DNA of 64,000 bases, taken from Sulfurospirillum diekertiae (lineage in GTDB: Bacteria; Campylobacterota; Campylobacteria; Campylobacterales; Sulfurospirillaceae). The stretch is from positions 620,001 to 684,000 of the forward strand of contig NZ_CP021416.1 of the NCBI RefSeq assembly GCF_002162315.1, written 5' to 3'. Each line of letters opens with the position of its first letter. The first letter of the stretch is position 1. Under the pieces are notes generated by a model that made no database searches, was not told where the DNA came from, and worked only from the letters and a program-made list of their open reading frames with translations. This document shows, piece by piece, positions 46,484 to 55,195 of the stretch. A program made the position numbers and the translations under genes.

Positions 46484-48004
46484 TTATTCCTCGTCTTTTT
46501 GTGTTTGTTCATCAGCGTCACCAAGGGGTTTCATTGCTGGGAACAGAATAACATCTTTAATCGATAACTCATTAGTGAGTAACATCGTTAAACGATCAAT
46601 TCCTAGCCCTTGCCCTGCAGTTGGTGGTAATCCATAGCCTAGAGCATAGACATAATCTTCATCCATCTCGTGGGCTTCATCGTCGCCTGCATTCTTAGCC
46701 TGCAACTGTTTTGCAAAGCGTTCGTATTGATCGATAGGATCATTAAGTTCATTAAATCCATTGGCGATCTCACGCCCGGCAATGAAGAGTTCAAAGCGTT
46801 CTGCAATGTTTGGATTGATTTCACTTCTACGTGCAAGTGGGCTGATTTCAATTGGATAATCAATGATAAAGGTTGGATTGATGAGTTTTTCTTCAACAAA
46901 AAGATCAAAAAGTTCTTCATAGAGTTTGCCAAGGTTTAAATTAGCATCAACACTCAAACCTTTATCTGTAATATATTTTGTTATTTGAGCACAATCATCA
47001 AGAATTTCATCTGGAACGCCACCGATTTCACTCAGCGCTGCTCTAAAAGCAATTTTTTGGAATGGTTTTGAAAAATCAATTTCCAAATCTCCATAAGGAA
47101 GTTTGCGTGGAAGTTTAAGTTTCTTTAACAACACATCAAACATCTCTTCGGTGAGGCGCATTAAATCATGGTAATTATGGTATGCCCAGTAAAATTCGAT
47201 CATGGTAAATTCAGGATTGTGTGTTTGATCCATACCTTCATTTCTGAAGTTACGGTTGATTTCAAAGACTGACTCAAAACCACCGACGACAAGGCGTTTG
47301 AGGTAAAGTTCTGGTGCAATTCTTAGGTAGCGATCAACCCCTAAGGCATTGTGGCGCGTGATGAATGGTTTTGCATTCGCTCCGCCTGCGATTGGGTGCA
47401 TCATGGGAGTTTCAACTTCTAGAAAGTCACGTTCTTCAAAGAAATGACGAATTTCACTGACAATTTTACTTCTGATTTTAAAAGTTTTTCGTACATCAGG
47501 GTTCATAATCATGTCAAGGTAGCGTTTGCGATAACGTAACTCTTTATCTTGGAGACCATGAAACTTTTCAGGAAGAGGTACAATTGATTTGGTTGCGACT
47601 TCCAATGTCTTTACATGTAAAGAAAGTTCACCTGTTTTTGTCACAAAAGGGAAACCTGTGACACTGATAATATCACCGACTTCAACAAGTTTTTTAGCTT
47701 CATCAAACCATGCATCACCAATAGACTCGCGACTGAAATAGATTTGAAGAACACCTTGCTCATCTTCGATTTTTGCAAAGGCAGCTTTTCCCATATGGCG
47801 TAGAAATTTGATACGTCCTACAACCGTGTTGTTCTTGTTCTCATCGCGTTTGAGTTCACTCTCTGCAACATATTCGTAGCACTCTAAAAACTCTTTGGTG
47901 CTCGTATCTTTGATAATATTATGCCTGTAAGGGTTATGACCAAGGGCATGTAGCGCCTTTCCCTTTTCGATGCGTTGTTGTTGGTATTGGTCTTGAAATA
48001 TCAA
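46484..48004 (-). CDS. lysS: Lysyl-tRNA synthetase (class II)
   Basis: About 506 aa. OB-fold anticodon domain ([20 protein letters not shown]), and class II motifs: motif 2 ([20 protein letters not shown]) and motif 3 ([13 protein letters not shown]). An ATG at 48061 in frame would make it overlap fur by 41 bp; TTG 48004 has AGAGGA seven bases before it and gives an N-terminus ([15 protein letters not shown]) that matches the family, so I prefer it. Exact palindrome codes LSLHVKTL (47610). Confidence 0.96.
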   Translation of the reverse strand: MIFQDQYQQQRIEKGKALHALGHNPYRHNIIKDTSTKEFLECYEYVAESELKRDENKNNTVVGRIKFLRHMGKAAFAKIEDEQGVLQIYFSRESIGDAWFDEAKKLVEVGDIISVTGFPFVTKTGELSLHVKTLEVATKSIVPLPEKFHGLQDKELRYRKRYLDMIMNPDVRKTFKIRSKIVSEIRHFFEERDFLEVETPMMHPIAGGANAKPFITRHNALGVDRYLRIAPELYLKRLVVGGFESVFEINRNFRNEGMDQTHNPEFTMIEFYWAYHNYHDLMRLTEEMFDVLLKKLKLPRKLPYGDLEIDFSKPFQKIAFRAALSEIGGVPDEILDDCAQITKYITDKGLSVDANLNLGKLYEELFDLFVEEKLINPTFIIDYPIEISPLARRSEINPNIAERFELFIAGREIANGFNELNDPIDQYERFAKQLQAKNAGDDEAHEMDEDYVYALGYGLPPTAGQGLGIDRLTMLLTNELSIKDVILFPAMKPLGDADEQTQKDEE

Positions 48005-48020
48005 AATATCGTCCTCTTTT

Positions 48021-48491
48021 CTAATGTTTACTATTTTTGGCGCACTCTTTGCAAAGGCCACGCAGTTGCATTAAATGGCTGGTAATGGTGAAATGGTTTG
48101 CTTGCGCAATTTCAAGTTGTAGTTGTTCGATTTTATCATTTTGAAATTCGATAATAAGTCCGCAGTTTTTGCAGATCATATGATCATGATGAGGTTTATT
48201 GGCAAGTTCAAACTTTTTACCGGCAACACCAAATGAGATCGATGTGACCATGAGAGATTCTTCAAGCAGGTTCAGTGTACGATAGACCGTAGCAATCCCA
48301 ATATTAAGCTCTGGATACGTGCTGCGAAGAAAAATATAGAGATCTTCTGGCGTAAAGTGCTCATCTTTTTCATAGAGTGTTTTTAAAACGACTTCGCGTT
48401 GCTTGGTAAATTTTAAACTATTATTTTTCAATAACTCTTTAAAGTTTGAGAGTAAGGAGTTATATTCAAGATTTTCAAACGTACTCATCAT
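48021..48491 (-). CDS. fur: Ferric uptake regulator Fur
   Basis: A 156-aa Fur-family regulator. Winged helix with [18 protein letters not shown] and [15 protein letters not shown] (recognition helix), the metal site [14 protein letters not shown] and a Cys pair near the end (LRGLCKEC). The synteny fur-lysS-glyA matches C. jejuni, which supports true Fur rather than PerR or Zur. It represses iron-uptake genes with Fe2+. It lies just downstream of cvpA. Confidence 0.92.
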   Translation of the reverse strand: MMSTFENLEYNSLLSNFKELLKNNSLKFTKQREVVLKTLYEKDEHFTPEDLYIFLRSTYPELNIGIATVYRTLNLLEESLMVTSISFGVAGKKFELANKPHHDHMICKNCGLIIEFQNDKIEQLQLEIAQANHFTITSHLMQLRGLCKECAKNSKH

Positions 48492-48499
48492 GACCTCTT

Positions 48500-49034
48500 T
48501 TAAGGGTTAGTTTTCTCTTTAGGTTGCAAATTCTCAAACATGGTGTTGGTATCAAGTTTGACAATGTATTTGCCAGTCTCTAAAAAGAGTGGAAACATCA
48601 TGCTGTTAGCAACGTAGGGTTCGATTCTTGATTTAATGAACTCAATATTGGTTAATGTGACTGCCAAAACAGAAAAAACTAAAAATAATTTTCATACTGC
48701 CTATGGCAAAACCAGCCAATTTATCAAACATACTAAGTCCACTTAGGCTCAAGGCTTGCGCGATAAGATATCCTAAAAAAATACACGTAATCCAAAAAAC
48801 AATCAAAACGGCAATAAATCCAAAAAGATATAAGGATGCTTGATTGTTAAATACAAAAATATGATCACTGATCATTTTACCTGCTTCATGTGCATAACGC
48901 GAAGCAAAGTAGATACCACCAATAATACCTAAGAGACCAAATACCTCTTTTACAAATCCATTAATAATGCCTTTAATTCCCAATATTAGCACTAAGGCAA
49001 GAGATATAAGGTCAAACATCGAAAAATTTGCCAT
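48500..49034 (-). pseudogene. cvpA: CvpA family membrane protein, frameshifted
   Basis: The uninterrupted frame (48642-49034) is 130 aa with four hydrophobic segments (MFDLISLALVLILGIKGIIN, GLLGIIGGIYFASR...) and ends abnormally in FFCFGSHINQY. Deleting one T from the run of six (plus-strand A, 48673-48678) lets the frame continue: SFSVLAVTLTNIEFIKSRIE ... MFPLFLETGKYIVKLD and ending at 48500, which is the normal CvpA C-terminus. So the gene is likely intact with a one-base homopolymer error, or truly mutated. In C. jejuni a cvpA homologue also precedes fur. CvpA affects envelope integrity and DivIVA-like functions are not implied. Confidence 0.75.
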
Positions 49035-49988
49035 TTAATGTGCGCTCCTAAAACAATTTTTACCACTTTTTTTGGCTTCGTAGAGCGCTTTGTCTGCTGT
49101 ATCCAAAAGATCGTCGGCACTCATCGTGCGTTTATGAGAACAAATGCCTGCACTCAGCGTTAGATGGATATCATGATTTTTATAAAGTAATTTGCTATCG
49201 CTTGTCTCTTTAATAATGCGATCAACGATTTTTGTTGCTTCCTCAAAAGAGGTTCGGTTCAAAATAACGACAAATTCCTCACCACCGTATCGATAGATAC
49301 GTGTTCCGCGTCTAAGTGAATTTTGAATCAGCTTGGATAGAAAAATTAAGGTTTTATCGCCTGCAATATGGCCAAAGGAGTCATTGATTTGTTTAAAATC
49401 GTCGGCATCGAACATGACAAGATGCATATCCATATCTCTATCTCTACCAACACTCAGTAGCTCTTCTAAGTCTTTAACAAGAACTCTTCTGTTGTGGGCT
49501 TTTGTTAGAGGGTCAATATTGGATTCACGTTCTAAGCGTTCTACTTCTAATTTGAGTTTAGCAATTGTTTCATCGGCAGCTTGAAGTTCATGTAATATCT
49601 TACCTTGAAAGTTATCAAAAGCCTGTAGAACTTGATGTGTATCAACACTCTCATAATCTTTTTTGATATTGTCAATATTGATAGATGTTTCATCTGAAAT
49701 AAATTTAAGGTTATCATTTGTTTTTACAAACTCTTCTAACCCTTTTTTCATTAAACCAAAGCAGGTTTCACTTACCATCTCTTCTTGTTGGGCATTGGAA
49801 AAAAGGTAACTATGTTTTTTTGTAAGATCCATCAACTCTGTATCACCGCTTTTTTGCAGTGTCTCAACAAACGTATCGTGATAATATTTTGGATAAGGGG
49901 GAATGTTTAAACTCTTAAGCTTTGCAAATGTCTCTTCTGCAAGCTGAAAAACCATTTCTGCGATATGATTATTGTTGTTCATTTCCAT
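49035..49988 (-). CDS. Diguanylate cyclase (GGEEF) with helical N-terminal domain
   Basis: About 317 aa. A helical, charged N-terminal region (about 1-150, with coiled-coil ELQAADETIAKLKLEVERLE) precedes a GGDEF domain (about 165-317) whose active site is GGEEF (RYGGEEFVVILN); the loop before it (RRGTRIYRY) lacks the RxxD inhibitory site. It probably makes c-di-GMP and is not obviously membrane bound. ATG 49988 has AAAAGG upstream. The stop immediately precedes the cvpA ATG. Confidence 0.88.
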   Translation of the reverse strand: MEMNNNNHIAEMVFQLAEETFAKLKSLNIPPYPKYYHDTFVETLQKSGDTELMDLTKKHSYLFSNAQQEEMVSETCFGLMKKGLEEFVKTNDNLKFISDETSINIDNIKKDYESVDTHQVLQAFDNFQGKILHELQAADETIAKLKLEVERLERESNIDPLTKAHNRRVLVKDLEELLSVGRDRDMDMHLVMFDADDFKQINDSFGHIAGDKTLIFLSKLIQNSLRRGTRIYRYGGEEFVVILNRTSFEEATKIVDRIIKETSDSKLLYKNHDIHLTLSAGICSHKRTMSADDLLDTADKALYEAKKSGKNCFRSAH

Positions 49989-50072
49989 AGGTGCCTTTTT
50001 ACCCATTTTATTTTAGAGTTTTTAATGCTTTAGTATAGCTTGAATAAGCTGTAATATTAGTAAAATTACTTA

Positions 50073-51140
50073 TTACATCCCCATATTATTGAGAAGTTCT
50101 TGTGGCTGGGTAGAGTAACGGATGGCATCATCTTTAGTAATAAGATTGGCTCTAAGGCTTTTCATCATTGCTTGTGTTTGAGTAATCATGCCTGTTTTTT
50201 GTTGGTTAAGTTGCATTTGCGAATAAATCTGATGAATTTTATTTTCACGAATTAAGTTGGCAATAGCTGAATTATTAATCATAACTTCATGGATAGCAAC
50301 TCTTCCTCCTCCTACTTTAGGGAGCAAACTTTGTGAAATGACAGCATATAGGGATGTTGCAAGCATATTACGTACTTGTACTTGTTCAGCTCCTTCAAAA
50401 CTATCAACAATTCTATTGATGGTTTGGACTGCTGAATTGGTATGCAGTGTCCCTAAAACCAAGTGTCCTGTTTCAGCAGCCGTAATGGCCGTACTGATAG
50501 TTTCTTGGTCACGCATCTCACCCACGAGGATAATATCAGGATCTTCACGGAGTGAAAATTTGAGCGCTCTACCAAAACTTTTGGTATCTTCACCCACATT
50601 TCGGTGTGAAAAAAGACATTTTTTATTGGTATGAATAAATTCGACAGGATCTTCGATAGTAATAACATGGCGATGTTCAAAGAGGTTAACTTCATTTAAA
50701 AGAGCGGCCAGTGTCGTTGATTTACCACTTCCTGTAGGTCCAGTGACAAGAATAAGTCCTTTTTCTCGCTGAACAAGCTCTTTAAAAACAATGGGAGCAT
50801 TTAAATCATCTAAGGATGGAATATCAATAGGAATAATCCTAAATGCTGCGGCAAGTTCACTATTGATCGTGTAATAATAGTTTGCACGAAAACGGCCAAT
50901 ATCAGGGAACATGATTGCAAAATCAAGCTCTTTTTCTTCTTCAAGTTTTTTCTTTTGCTTATCGGTAATAAGAGTATAACAGAGTTCTTCAATGGTTGTA
51001 CCATTTAGTTTTTCCATATCAAGAGGAACAAGTTTTCCATCAATTCTAATTTGTGGTTCGCTACGCCCAACAAGATGTAAATCTGATGCTTTATAGGCTA
51101 CCACGTTTTTTAATAATGCTTTGATATTGAGTGAACTCAT
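50073..51140 (-). CDS. pilT: Type IV pilus retraction-type ATPase PilT/PilU
   Basis: A 355-aa secretion ATPase. N-terminal KASDLHLVGRSEPQIRIDG, Walker A GPTGSGKSTTLAAL, Asp box VITIEDPVEFIH, Walker B IILVGEMRDQET, and the AIHEVM retraction motif (RVAIHEVMINNSAIANLIRE). PilT drives pilus retraction, twitching and DNA uptake. ATG 51140 has AGGGG upstream (a TTG two codons earlier is less likely). No other pil gene is near; many Campylobacterota lack complete type IV pili, so its partner system must be elsewhere. Confidence 0.9.
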   Translation of the reverse strand: MSSLNIKALLKNVVAYKASDLHLVGRSEPQIRIDGKLVPLDMEKLNGTTIEELCYTLITDKQKKKLEEEKELDFAIMFPDIGRFRANYYYTINSELAAAFRIIPIDIPSLDDLNAPIVFKELVQREKGLILVTGPTGSGKSTTLAALLNEVNLFEHRHVITIEDPVEFIHTNKKCLFSHRNVGEDTKSFGRALKFSLREDPDIILVGEMRDQETISTAITAAETGHLVLGTLHTNSAVQTINRIVDSFEGAEQVQVRNMLATSLYAVISQSLLPKVGGGRVAIHEVMINNSAIANLIRENKIHQIYSQMQLNQQKTGMITQTQAMMKSLRANLITKDDAIRYSTQPQELLNNMGM

Positions 51141-51164
51141 TTTCAATTCCCCTTCAAATAAACG

Positions 51165-51455
51165 TTATTCAATGATTTTTGGAACGACAAAAAAGCCACT
51201 TTCGCTTTGTGGTGCATGTTGTAAAATAGTTTTAATAATTTCATGATTGACATTAGGGATGTCTTCACGAAATGGTGTACCACCTGCAAGTGTTGTAAAG
51301 GTTGCTTCTTCACCATCCAGAGTGAGTTCATTAAGATTTTCAACAAAAGAGACAATTTCACTGAGTTGACTAATGACACCTTCTCTCTTTTCATCACTAA
51401 TTTTTAAAGAGGAGAGTCTTTCCAATTTTTGAAGTAGTTCATTATCAATTTTCAT
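51165..51455 (-). CDS. gatC: Aspartyl/glutamyl-tRNA amidotransferase subunit C
   Basis: A 96-aa GatC: LLQKLERLSSLKISDEKREG, then IVSFVENLNELTLDGEE and FREDIPNVNHEIIKTILQHA, ending in GFFVVPKIIE. It stabilises GatAB in charging Gln-tRNA and Asn-tRNA. It is the first gene of the long minus-strand run. Divergent from the TTG-started gene at 51607; the 151-bp gap contains the promoters of both. Confidence 0.93.
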   Translation of the reverse strand: MKIDNELLQKLERLSSLKISDEKREGVISQLSEIVSFVENLNELTLDGEEATFTTLAGGTPFREDIPNVNHEIIKTILQHAPQSESGFFVVPKIIE

Positions 51456-51606
51456 TGTTTAAAATCCTTAAATCTTTTAAAAGGTAATTATAGCAAATTC
51501 TCTTTTGGTGGATACTGAAACGATAGTAGACTTCTATTAGTCCCTTTTTATATTTCTTGTGATAAACTTTGCCATGTTTTTAAAAATCGCTTATTAAGGA
51601 TAGTGT

Positions 51607-52188
51607 TTGGGACTTAAAGAGAATATTCAAGCGGTCAAAGAAGAAATTAGCACTGAAGAGCAGTTCCTTGAGGGAATGATCAAAGGAGAGCGTTTTTTTA
51701 ATCGCAATAAAAAATATATTATCTCGGCATTAGTGCTTGTAGCTTTGGGTGCTGGATGGTATGCTATCAATGACATCATGTCGCAGCAGCGTTTAAAAGT
51801 TTCAAATGAAGCGTATCAAGCTCTTTTAAAAGATGCTAACAATACGACAGCGCTTGAAACACTTAAGGCGAAAAATCCAAAGTTGTATACGATGTTTATT
51901 TTTGAAACAGCACTGGTGAAAGGTGATACTGAAGCACTTAAAACAGTCTCTCTTTCTAAAGAAAATCCTATTTTAGCTGATTTGGCGACCTATCAGCTTT
52001 CTCAACTTGATCTTAATGCTACACCAAAAGGGGAGTTATTGGCAGGTATGGTGCTTCTTCAAGAAGGATATGATTTACTCAAAGATAAGAAAATCGAAGA
52101 GGCGAGGTTGAAATTTGCACAGATTGATGCAAATTCACCACTTAAACAGATTGCAAAAAATCTAGAACACTATCAAGGTTTGAAATAA
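51607..52188 (+). CDS. YfgM-like membrane-anchored TPR protein
   Basis: A 193-aa protein: cytoplasmic helix (1-35), one transmembrane helix (about 37-58, YIISALVLVALGAGWYAI) and a periplasmic helical part (ALLKDANNTTALETLKAK, then GMVLLQEGYDLLKDKKIEEA) resembling YfgM/TPR. The start is TTG 51607 with AAGGA seven bases before. It overlaps the BamB-like lipoprotein by one base. In E. coli yfgM is followed by bamB, so the arrangement supports a role at the inner membrane in outer-membrane protein transit. Confidence 0.65.
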   Translation: MGLKENIQAVKEEISTEEQFLEGMIKGERFFNRNKKYIISALVLVALGAGWYAINDIMSQQRLKVSNEAYQALLKDANNTTALETLKAKNPKLYTMFIFETALVKGDTEALKTVSLSKENPILADLATYQLSQLDLNATPKGELLAGMVLLQEGYDLLKDKKIEEARLKFAQIDANSPLKQIAKNLEHYQGLK

Positions 52189-53198
52189 TGAGATACGCAA
52201 AAATTGCCTTTTCACTTTTGGCTTTATTATTGGTTGTAAGCGGCTGTGGTACAAAACGACAATACTTTGAACCAGAATCACTTTCTGGAAAAGTCAGTTA
52301 TGATGATTCATTGCCTGGAACAATTATAGATGCAGTAAGAGATGGCGCAACATTGTCTAATGGCCAAGTGATAACCAAAAATGGTCTGACAAATGTCATT
52401 TTACCAGAAGGTTTTGTTTACCTCTCTGAAGATAAAGGTCGTTATGTTGCGGCTTCTAAGTGTGGTGCTTTACAAATTGTCGATGCCAATAAAAAAGTTC
52501 TTTTTTCTAAAGAATGTAGTGTTGCTGTAGCTTCTGCAGCGCTCAAAGGAAATCTTTTAGCACTTGTTTTGGGTTCTAATGAACTTGTGATTATTGATAT
52601 TAATGATGGCAAAGAGATGATGCATTTAAGACAAGATAATGTGTATGTTTTAGATTCTCGCATTGCTTCTCCATACTTTTTGGGTGATTTGATTGTTTTC
52701 CCAACACTTGATGGTAAATTGCTAATTGTTGATCAACAAACTAAAAAACCAATCCGTGATGTTGTTGTAAGTAATGAAAAGTTTTTTGGTAATATTATTT
52801 ATCTTCAAGTTTTAGGTGATCGTTTGGTTGCTGCAACAAAAAGTAAAGTTGTTTCCATTAGTCCAAAAGCTATCAGTTTTTTAGAAACTGAGGTAAAAGA
52901 CGTGATTGTTCTTGAAAATCGTATCTTTGTTTTCACCAAAGATGGACGTGTCATTCTTACCGATGCAGATCTTAAAACACTTAAAGAACGCAAATTCCCA
53001 TTTGCAACTTTTTCTGGAACCATTTACGGTGATTTTATCTATATGATTGAAAAAGGTGGCTATGTCATTGCGACAGACTTAGATCTTATCTCAACGAATG
53101 TTTATAAACTTCCTGACAGTATAGAAAGCCATGTCTTTACAACGGGTGATGCCCTTTATTATAAAAATCACTTTTTCAAACTAAATCGTAAAAAATAA
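52188..53198 (+). CDS. Beta-propeller lipoprotein (BamB-like)
   Basis: A 336-aa lipoprotein: signal peptide MRYAKIAFSLLALLLVVSGC with lipobox VSGC, then a repeated PQQ/beta-propeller-like pattern (VIIDINDGKEMMHLRQD, LLIVDQQTKKPIRDVV, VILTDADLKTLKE, YVIATDLDLIS). This suits BamB, the scaffold of the BAM complex, or a related YVTN protein. Genes are one base apart with the YfgM-like gene. Sequence similarity alone is too weak to prove BamB. Confidence 0.68.
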   Translation: MRYAKIAFSLLALLLVVSGCGTKRQYFEPESLSGKVSYDDSLPGTIIDAVRDGATLSNGQVITKNGLTNVILPEGFVYLSEDKGRYVAASKCGALQIVDANKKVLFSKECSVAVASAALKGNLLALVLGSNELVIIDINDGKEMMHLRQDNVYVLDSRIASPYFLGDLIVFPTLDGKLLIVDQQTKKPIRDVVVSNEKFFGNIIYLQVLGDRLVAATKSKVVSISPKAISFLETEVKDVIVLENRIFVFTKDGRVILTDADLKTLKERKFPFATFSGTIYGDFIYMIEKGGYVIATDLDLISTNVYKLPDSIESHVFTTGDALYYKNHFFKLNRKK

Positions 53199-53218
53199 GA
53201 GTTGGATTTAACACCATT

Positions 53219-53545
53219 ATGAAGGAGATGTTAGAGCGTATTTGTAATAAACAGATCGTTTTTACATCTCTAGAAATAGTGGATCCCAAAACAGTGCTTC
53301 ATACTCGTAAAAAACTTGCCATCTTTTGTGGTACTGATCGCAAATCTTTTTATCACTTAATTTTTCATTCCCAGCAAAAGAGTCGTTTTCTTATGAAACA
53401 TGTACAGGAAGTTATTGAATTTACGCGTGCATTAGAATTACATTTCCAACATGCCTATAAGTATAAACACTTATTGCTACAAGCACCAGTATGTTCAAAG
53501 GCAGCACTCCTACTGCATGAAAATGGTTGGAAGGTTTATGAATGA
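53219..53545 (+). CDS. Hypothetical protein upstream of coaX
   Basis: A 108-aa basic protein (KKLAIFCGTDRKSFYHLIFH, RFLMKHVQEVIEFTRALELH). It overlaps coaX by 4 bp and is therefore co-transcribed and coupled. The pattern of alternating strand and helix suggests a small alpha/beta fold, but no domain is recognised. It has four His/Cys that do not form an obvious metal motif. Function unknown. Confidence 0.6.
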   Translation: MKEMLERICNKQIVFTSLEIVDPKTVLHTRKKLAIFCGTDRKSFYHLIFHSQQKSRFLMKHVQEVIEFTRALELHFQHAYKYKHLLLQAPVCSKAALLLHENGWKVYE

Positions 53546-54168
53546 TTTTATGTGATATTGGTAACTCAAATGCAGATTTTTATCAAGATGGTAAAGTATG
53601 GACAATGTCGCATAAACAATTTAAAGAGTTTGTAGCCACAGAAAAAGTCTATTATATTAGCGTTTGTGAAGCTCTCAAGGCTACACTTCAATCTAAAAAT
53701 AATTTTATTGATTTGGAACCTTTTTTCGAGTTTGATACGATTTATCAAGGTATGGGAATTGATCGTATTGCTGCATGTTCGACAATCAGGGATGGTATGA
53801 TTGTTGATGCAGGAAGTGCAATAACGGTTGATATTATGTCAGGAGGAATGCACTTAGGAGGCTTTATCTTGCCAGGGCTTAGTGCTTATGAGAAGTGTTA
53901 TGCTTCCATTTCACCTCGTCTTATGCTTCCTATTAATCCAAGTGTATCACTTGACGCACTACCACAGAAGACGAATGATGCTATCTCATATGGTGTGATT
54001 AAGTCAATTATAATGCTTTTAGAAATTACATGTAAAGATAAAAGAATTTTTTTTTACAGGTGGTGATGGAAAGTTTTTTCTCCAAATTTTTTCGGCAATG
54101 CGATTTTTGATCGAACACTGATTTTTAGAGGAATGCTCAAAACTATCAAAGAAGCACAATTAGAATAA
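53542..54168 (+). pseudogene. coaX: Type III pantothenate kinase CoaX, with two compensating frameshifts
   Basis: The frame (53542-54066) starts as a normal CoaX (MILCDIGNSNADFY, the phosphate-binding DIGNS) and has YQGMGIDRIAACSTI, MIVDAGSAITVDI and GGFILPGLSAYE. It then breaks at a run of nine T (54047-54055). Dropping one T gives FFTGGDGKFF, and adding one T at the six-T run (54074-54079) restores the original frame, which ends FFGNAIFDRTLIFRGML...at 54168. So two opposite single-base errors at homopolymers divide an otherwise complete gene. It makes phosphopantothenate in CoA synthesis and is usually essential in this phylum. Confidence 0.75.
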
Positions 54169-54179
54169 AAGGGAAAAGA

Positions 54180-54803
54180 ATGTTAACAGTGGCATTGCCA
54201 AAAGGCAGAATTGCAGAAGAGACGTTAGAAATTTTTGAGAAAATTTTTGGAACAGCATTTCGTTTTGATGATCGTAAACTAATTTTGGAAGCAGATGGTT
54301 TCCGATTTTTATTGGTTCGAAATCAAGATGTTCCAGCCTATGTTTTGCATCAATCTGCAGATATTGGTGTAGTTGGGTTGGATGTGTTAGAAGAAAAAGA
54401 TGAGGATCTTTTACGTTTACTTGATCTTGGTATTGGAAAATGTAAAGTATGTGTCGGTATTCAAGAGGGCAAAACGATTGATTATCGTGCTCCAGAACTG
54501 AAAGTTGCTACAAAAATGACCAATATTACCCAAAAATATTTTTCCAAAAAAGCGATGGCAGTTGACATTATTAAACTGTATGGTTCTATCGAATTAGCCC
54601 CTCTCGTAGGGCTTTCAGATGTTATCGTTGATATTGTTGAAACAGGTAGCACAATGAAGCAAAATGGACTTAAGGTTGTTGAAACAATTTTAGATTCTTC
54701 GGCATATTTAATTGCAAATAAAAATAGTTTTATTGAAAAGAAAGAGGAAATTACTTCATTGTATTATAAGATAAATGAAGTGATACAAAAACGTAGTTGC
54801 TGA
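54180..54803 (+). CDS. hisG: ATP phosphoribosyltransferase, short form HisG
   Basis: A 207-aa short-form HisG, first enzyme of histidine synthesis. LTVALPKGRIAEETLEIFEK, LLVRNQDVPAYVLHQSADIG, and DVIVDIVETGSTMKQNGL are the family signatures. The short form lacks the regulatory ACT-like domain and needs HisZ, absent from this window. AAAGGG precedes the ATG. It ends exactly at the base before the convergent response-regulator stop codon. Confidence 0.94.
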   Translation: MLTVALPKGRIAEETLEIFEKIFGTAFRFDDRKLILEADGFRFLLVRNQDVPAYVLHQSADIGVVGLDVLEEKDEDLLRLLDLGIGKCKVCVGIQEGKTIDYRAPELKVATKMTNITQKYFSKKAMAVDIIKLYGSIELAPLVGLSDVIVDIVETGSTMKQNGLKVVETILDSSAYLIANKNSFIEKKEEITSLYYKINEVIQKRSC

Positions 54804-54821
54804 TCAAAATAGATCAGCAAC
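54796..54821. terminator. Bidirectional hairpin made of two convergent gene ends
   Basis: GTTGCTGATC-AAAATA-GATCAGCAAC has a 10-bp perfect stem. It contains the stop codons of both hisG (TGA 54801-54803) and the response regulator (54804-54806), and T-rich stretches follow on both strands. Confidence 0.7.
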
Positions 54822-55187
54822 TTTCGCTATTTTACTGCTGAGATCATGCTCTCTAATAGGTTTAACTAAAAAATCAAAAGCGCCATGATCAAAGGCTTCA
54901 TGTTTGCGAGTTTCATCGGTAGTTAAAACAATGACAGGAAGTTTTTTAAATTCTATCATAGATTGAATATTCGTTAAAAATTCAATACCATCCATAACAG
55001 GCATTTTGATATCAAGTAATACGAGATCAATATCTCCTTGCATCTTTAGGATATTGATAGCATCTAATCCATTGGTAGCTTCAATAATAACGCCTACATG
55101 TGTATTCTTGCGTAGCATTGAACTAATGAGTTTTAGATTAATAAAATCATCATCAACCGCTAAAATCTTCAATTGTTTTCCCATCAT
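54804..55187 (-). CDS. Single-domain response regulator (CheY-like)
   Basis: A 127-aa receiver domain only: ILAVDDDF (acidic pair), phosphoacceptor LVLLDIKMPVMDG, VLTTDE and LVKPIREHDL with the conserved Lys. No output domain. It is downstream of the hybrid kinase on the same strand (only about 10-30 bp away), so it may receive phosphate from that kinase's relay. ATG 55187 or 55184; the second has better spacing from AAAGG. Confidence 0.9.
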   Translation of the reverse strand: MMGKQLKILAVDDDFINLKLISSMLRKNTHVGVIIEATNGLDAINILKMQGDIDLVLLDIKMPVMDGIEFLTNIQSMIEFKKLPVIVLTTDETRKHEAFDHGAFDFLVKPIREHDLSSKIAKVADLF

Positions 55188-55195
55188 ATGGCCTT

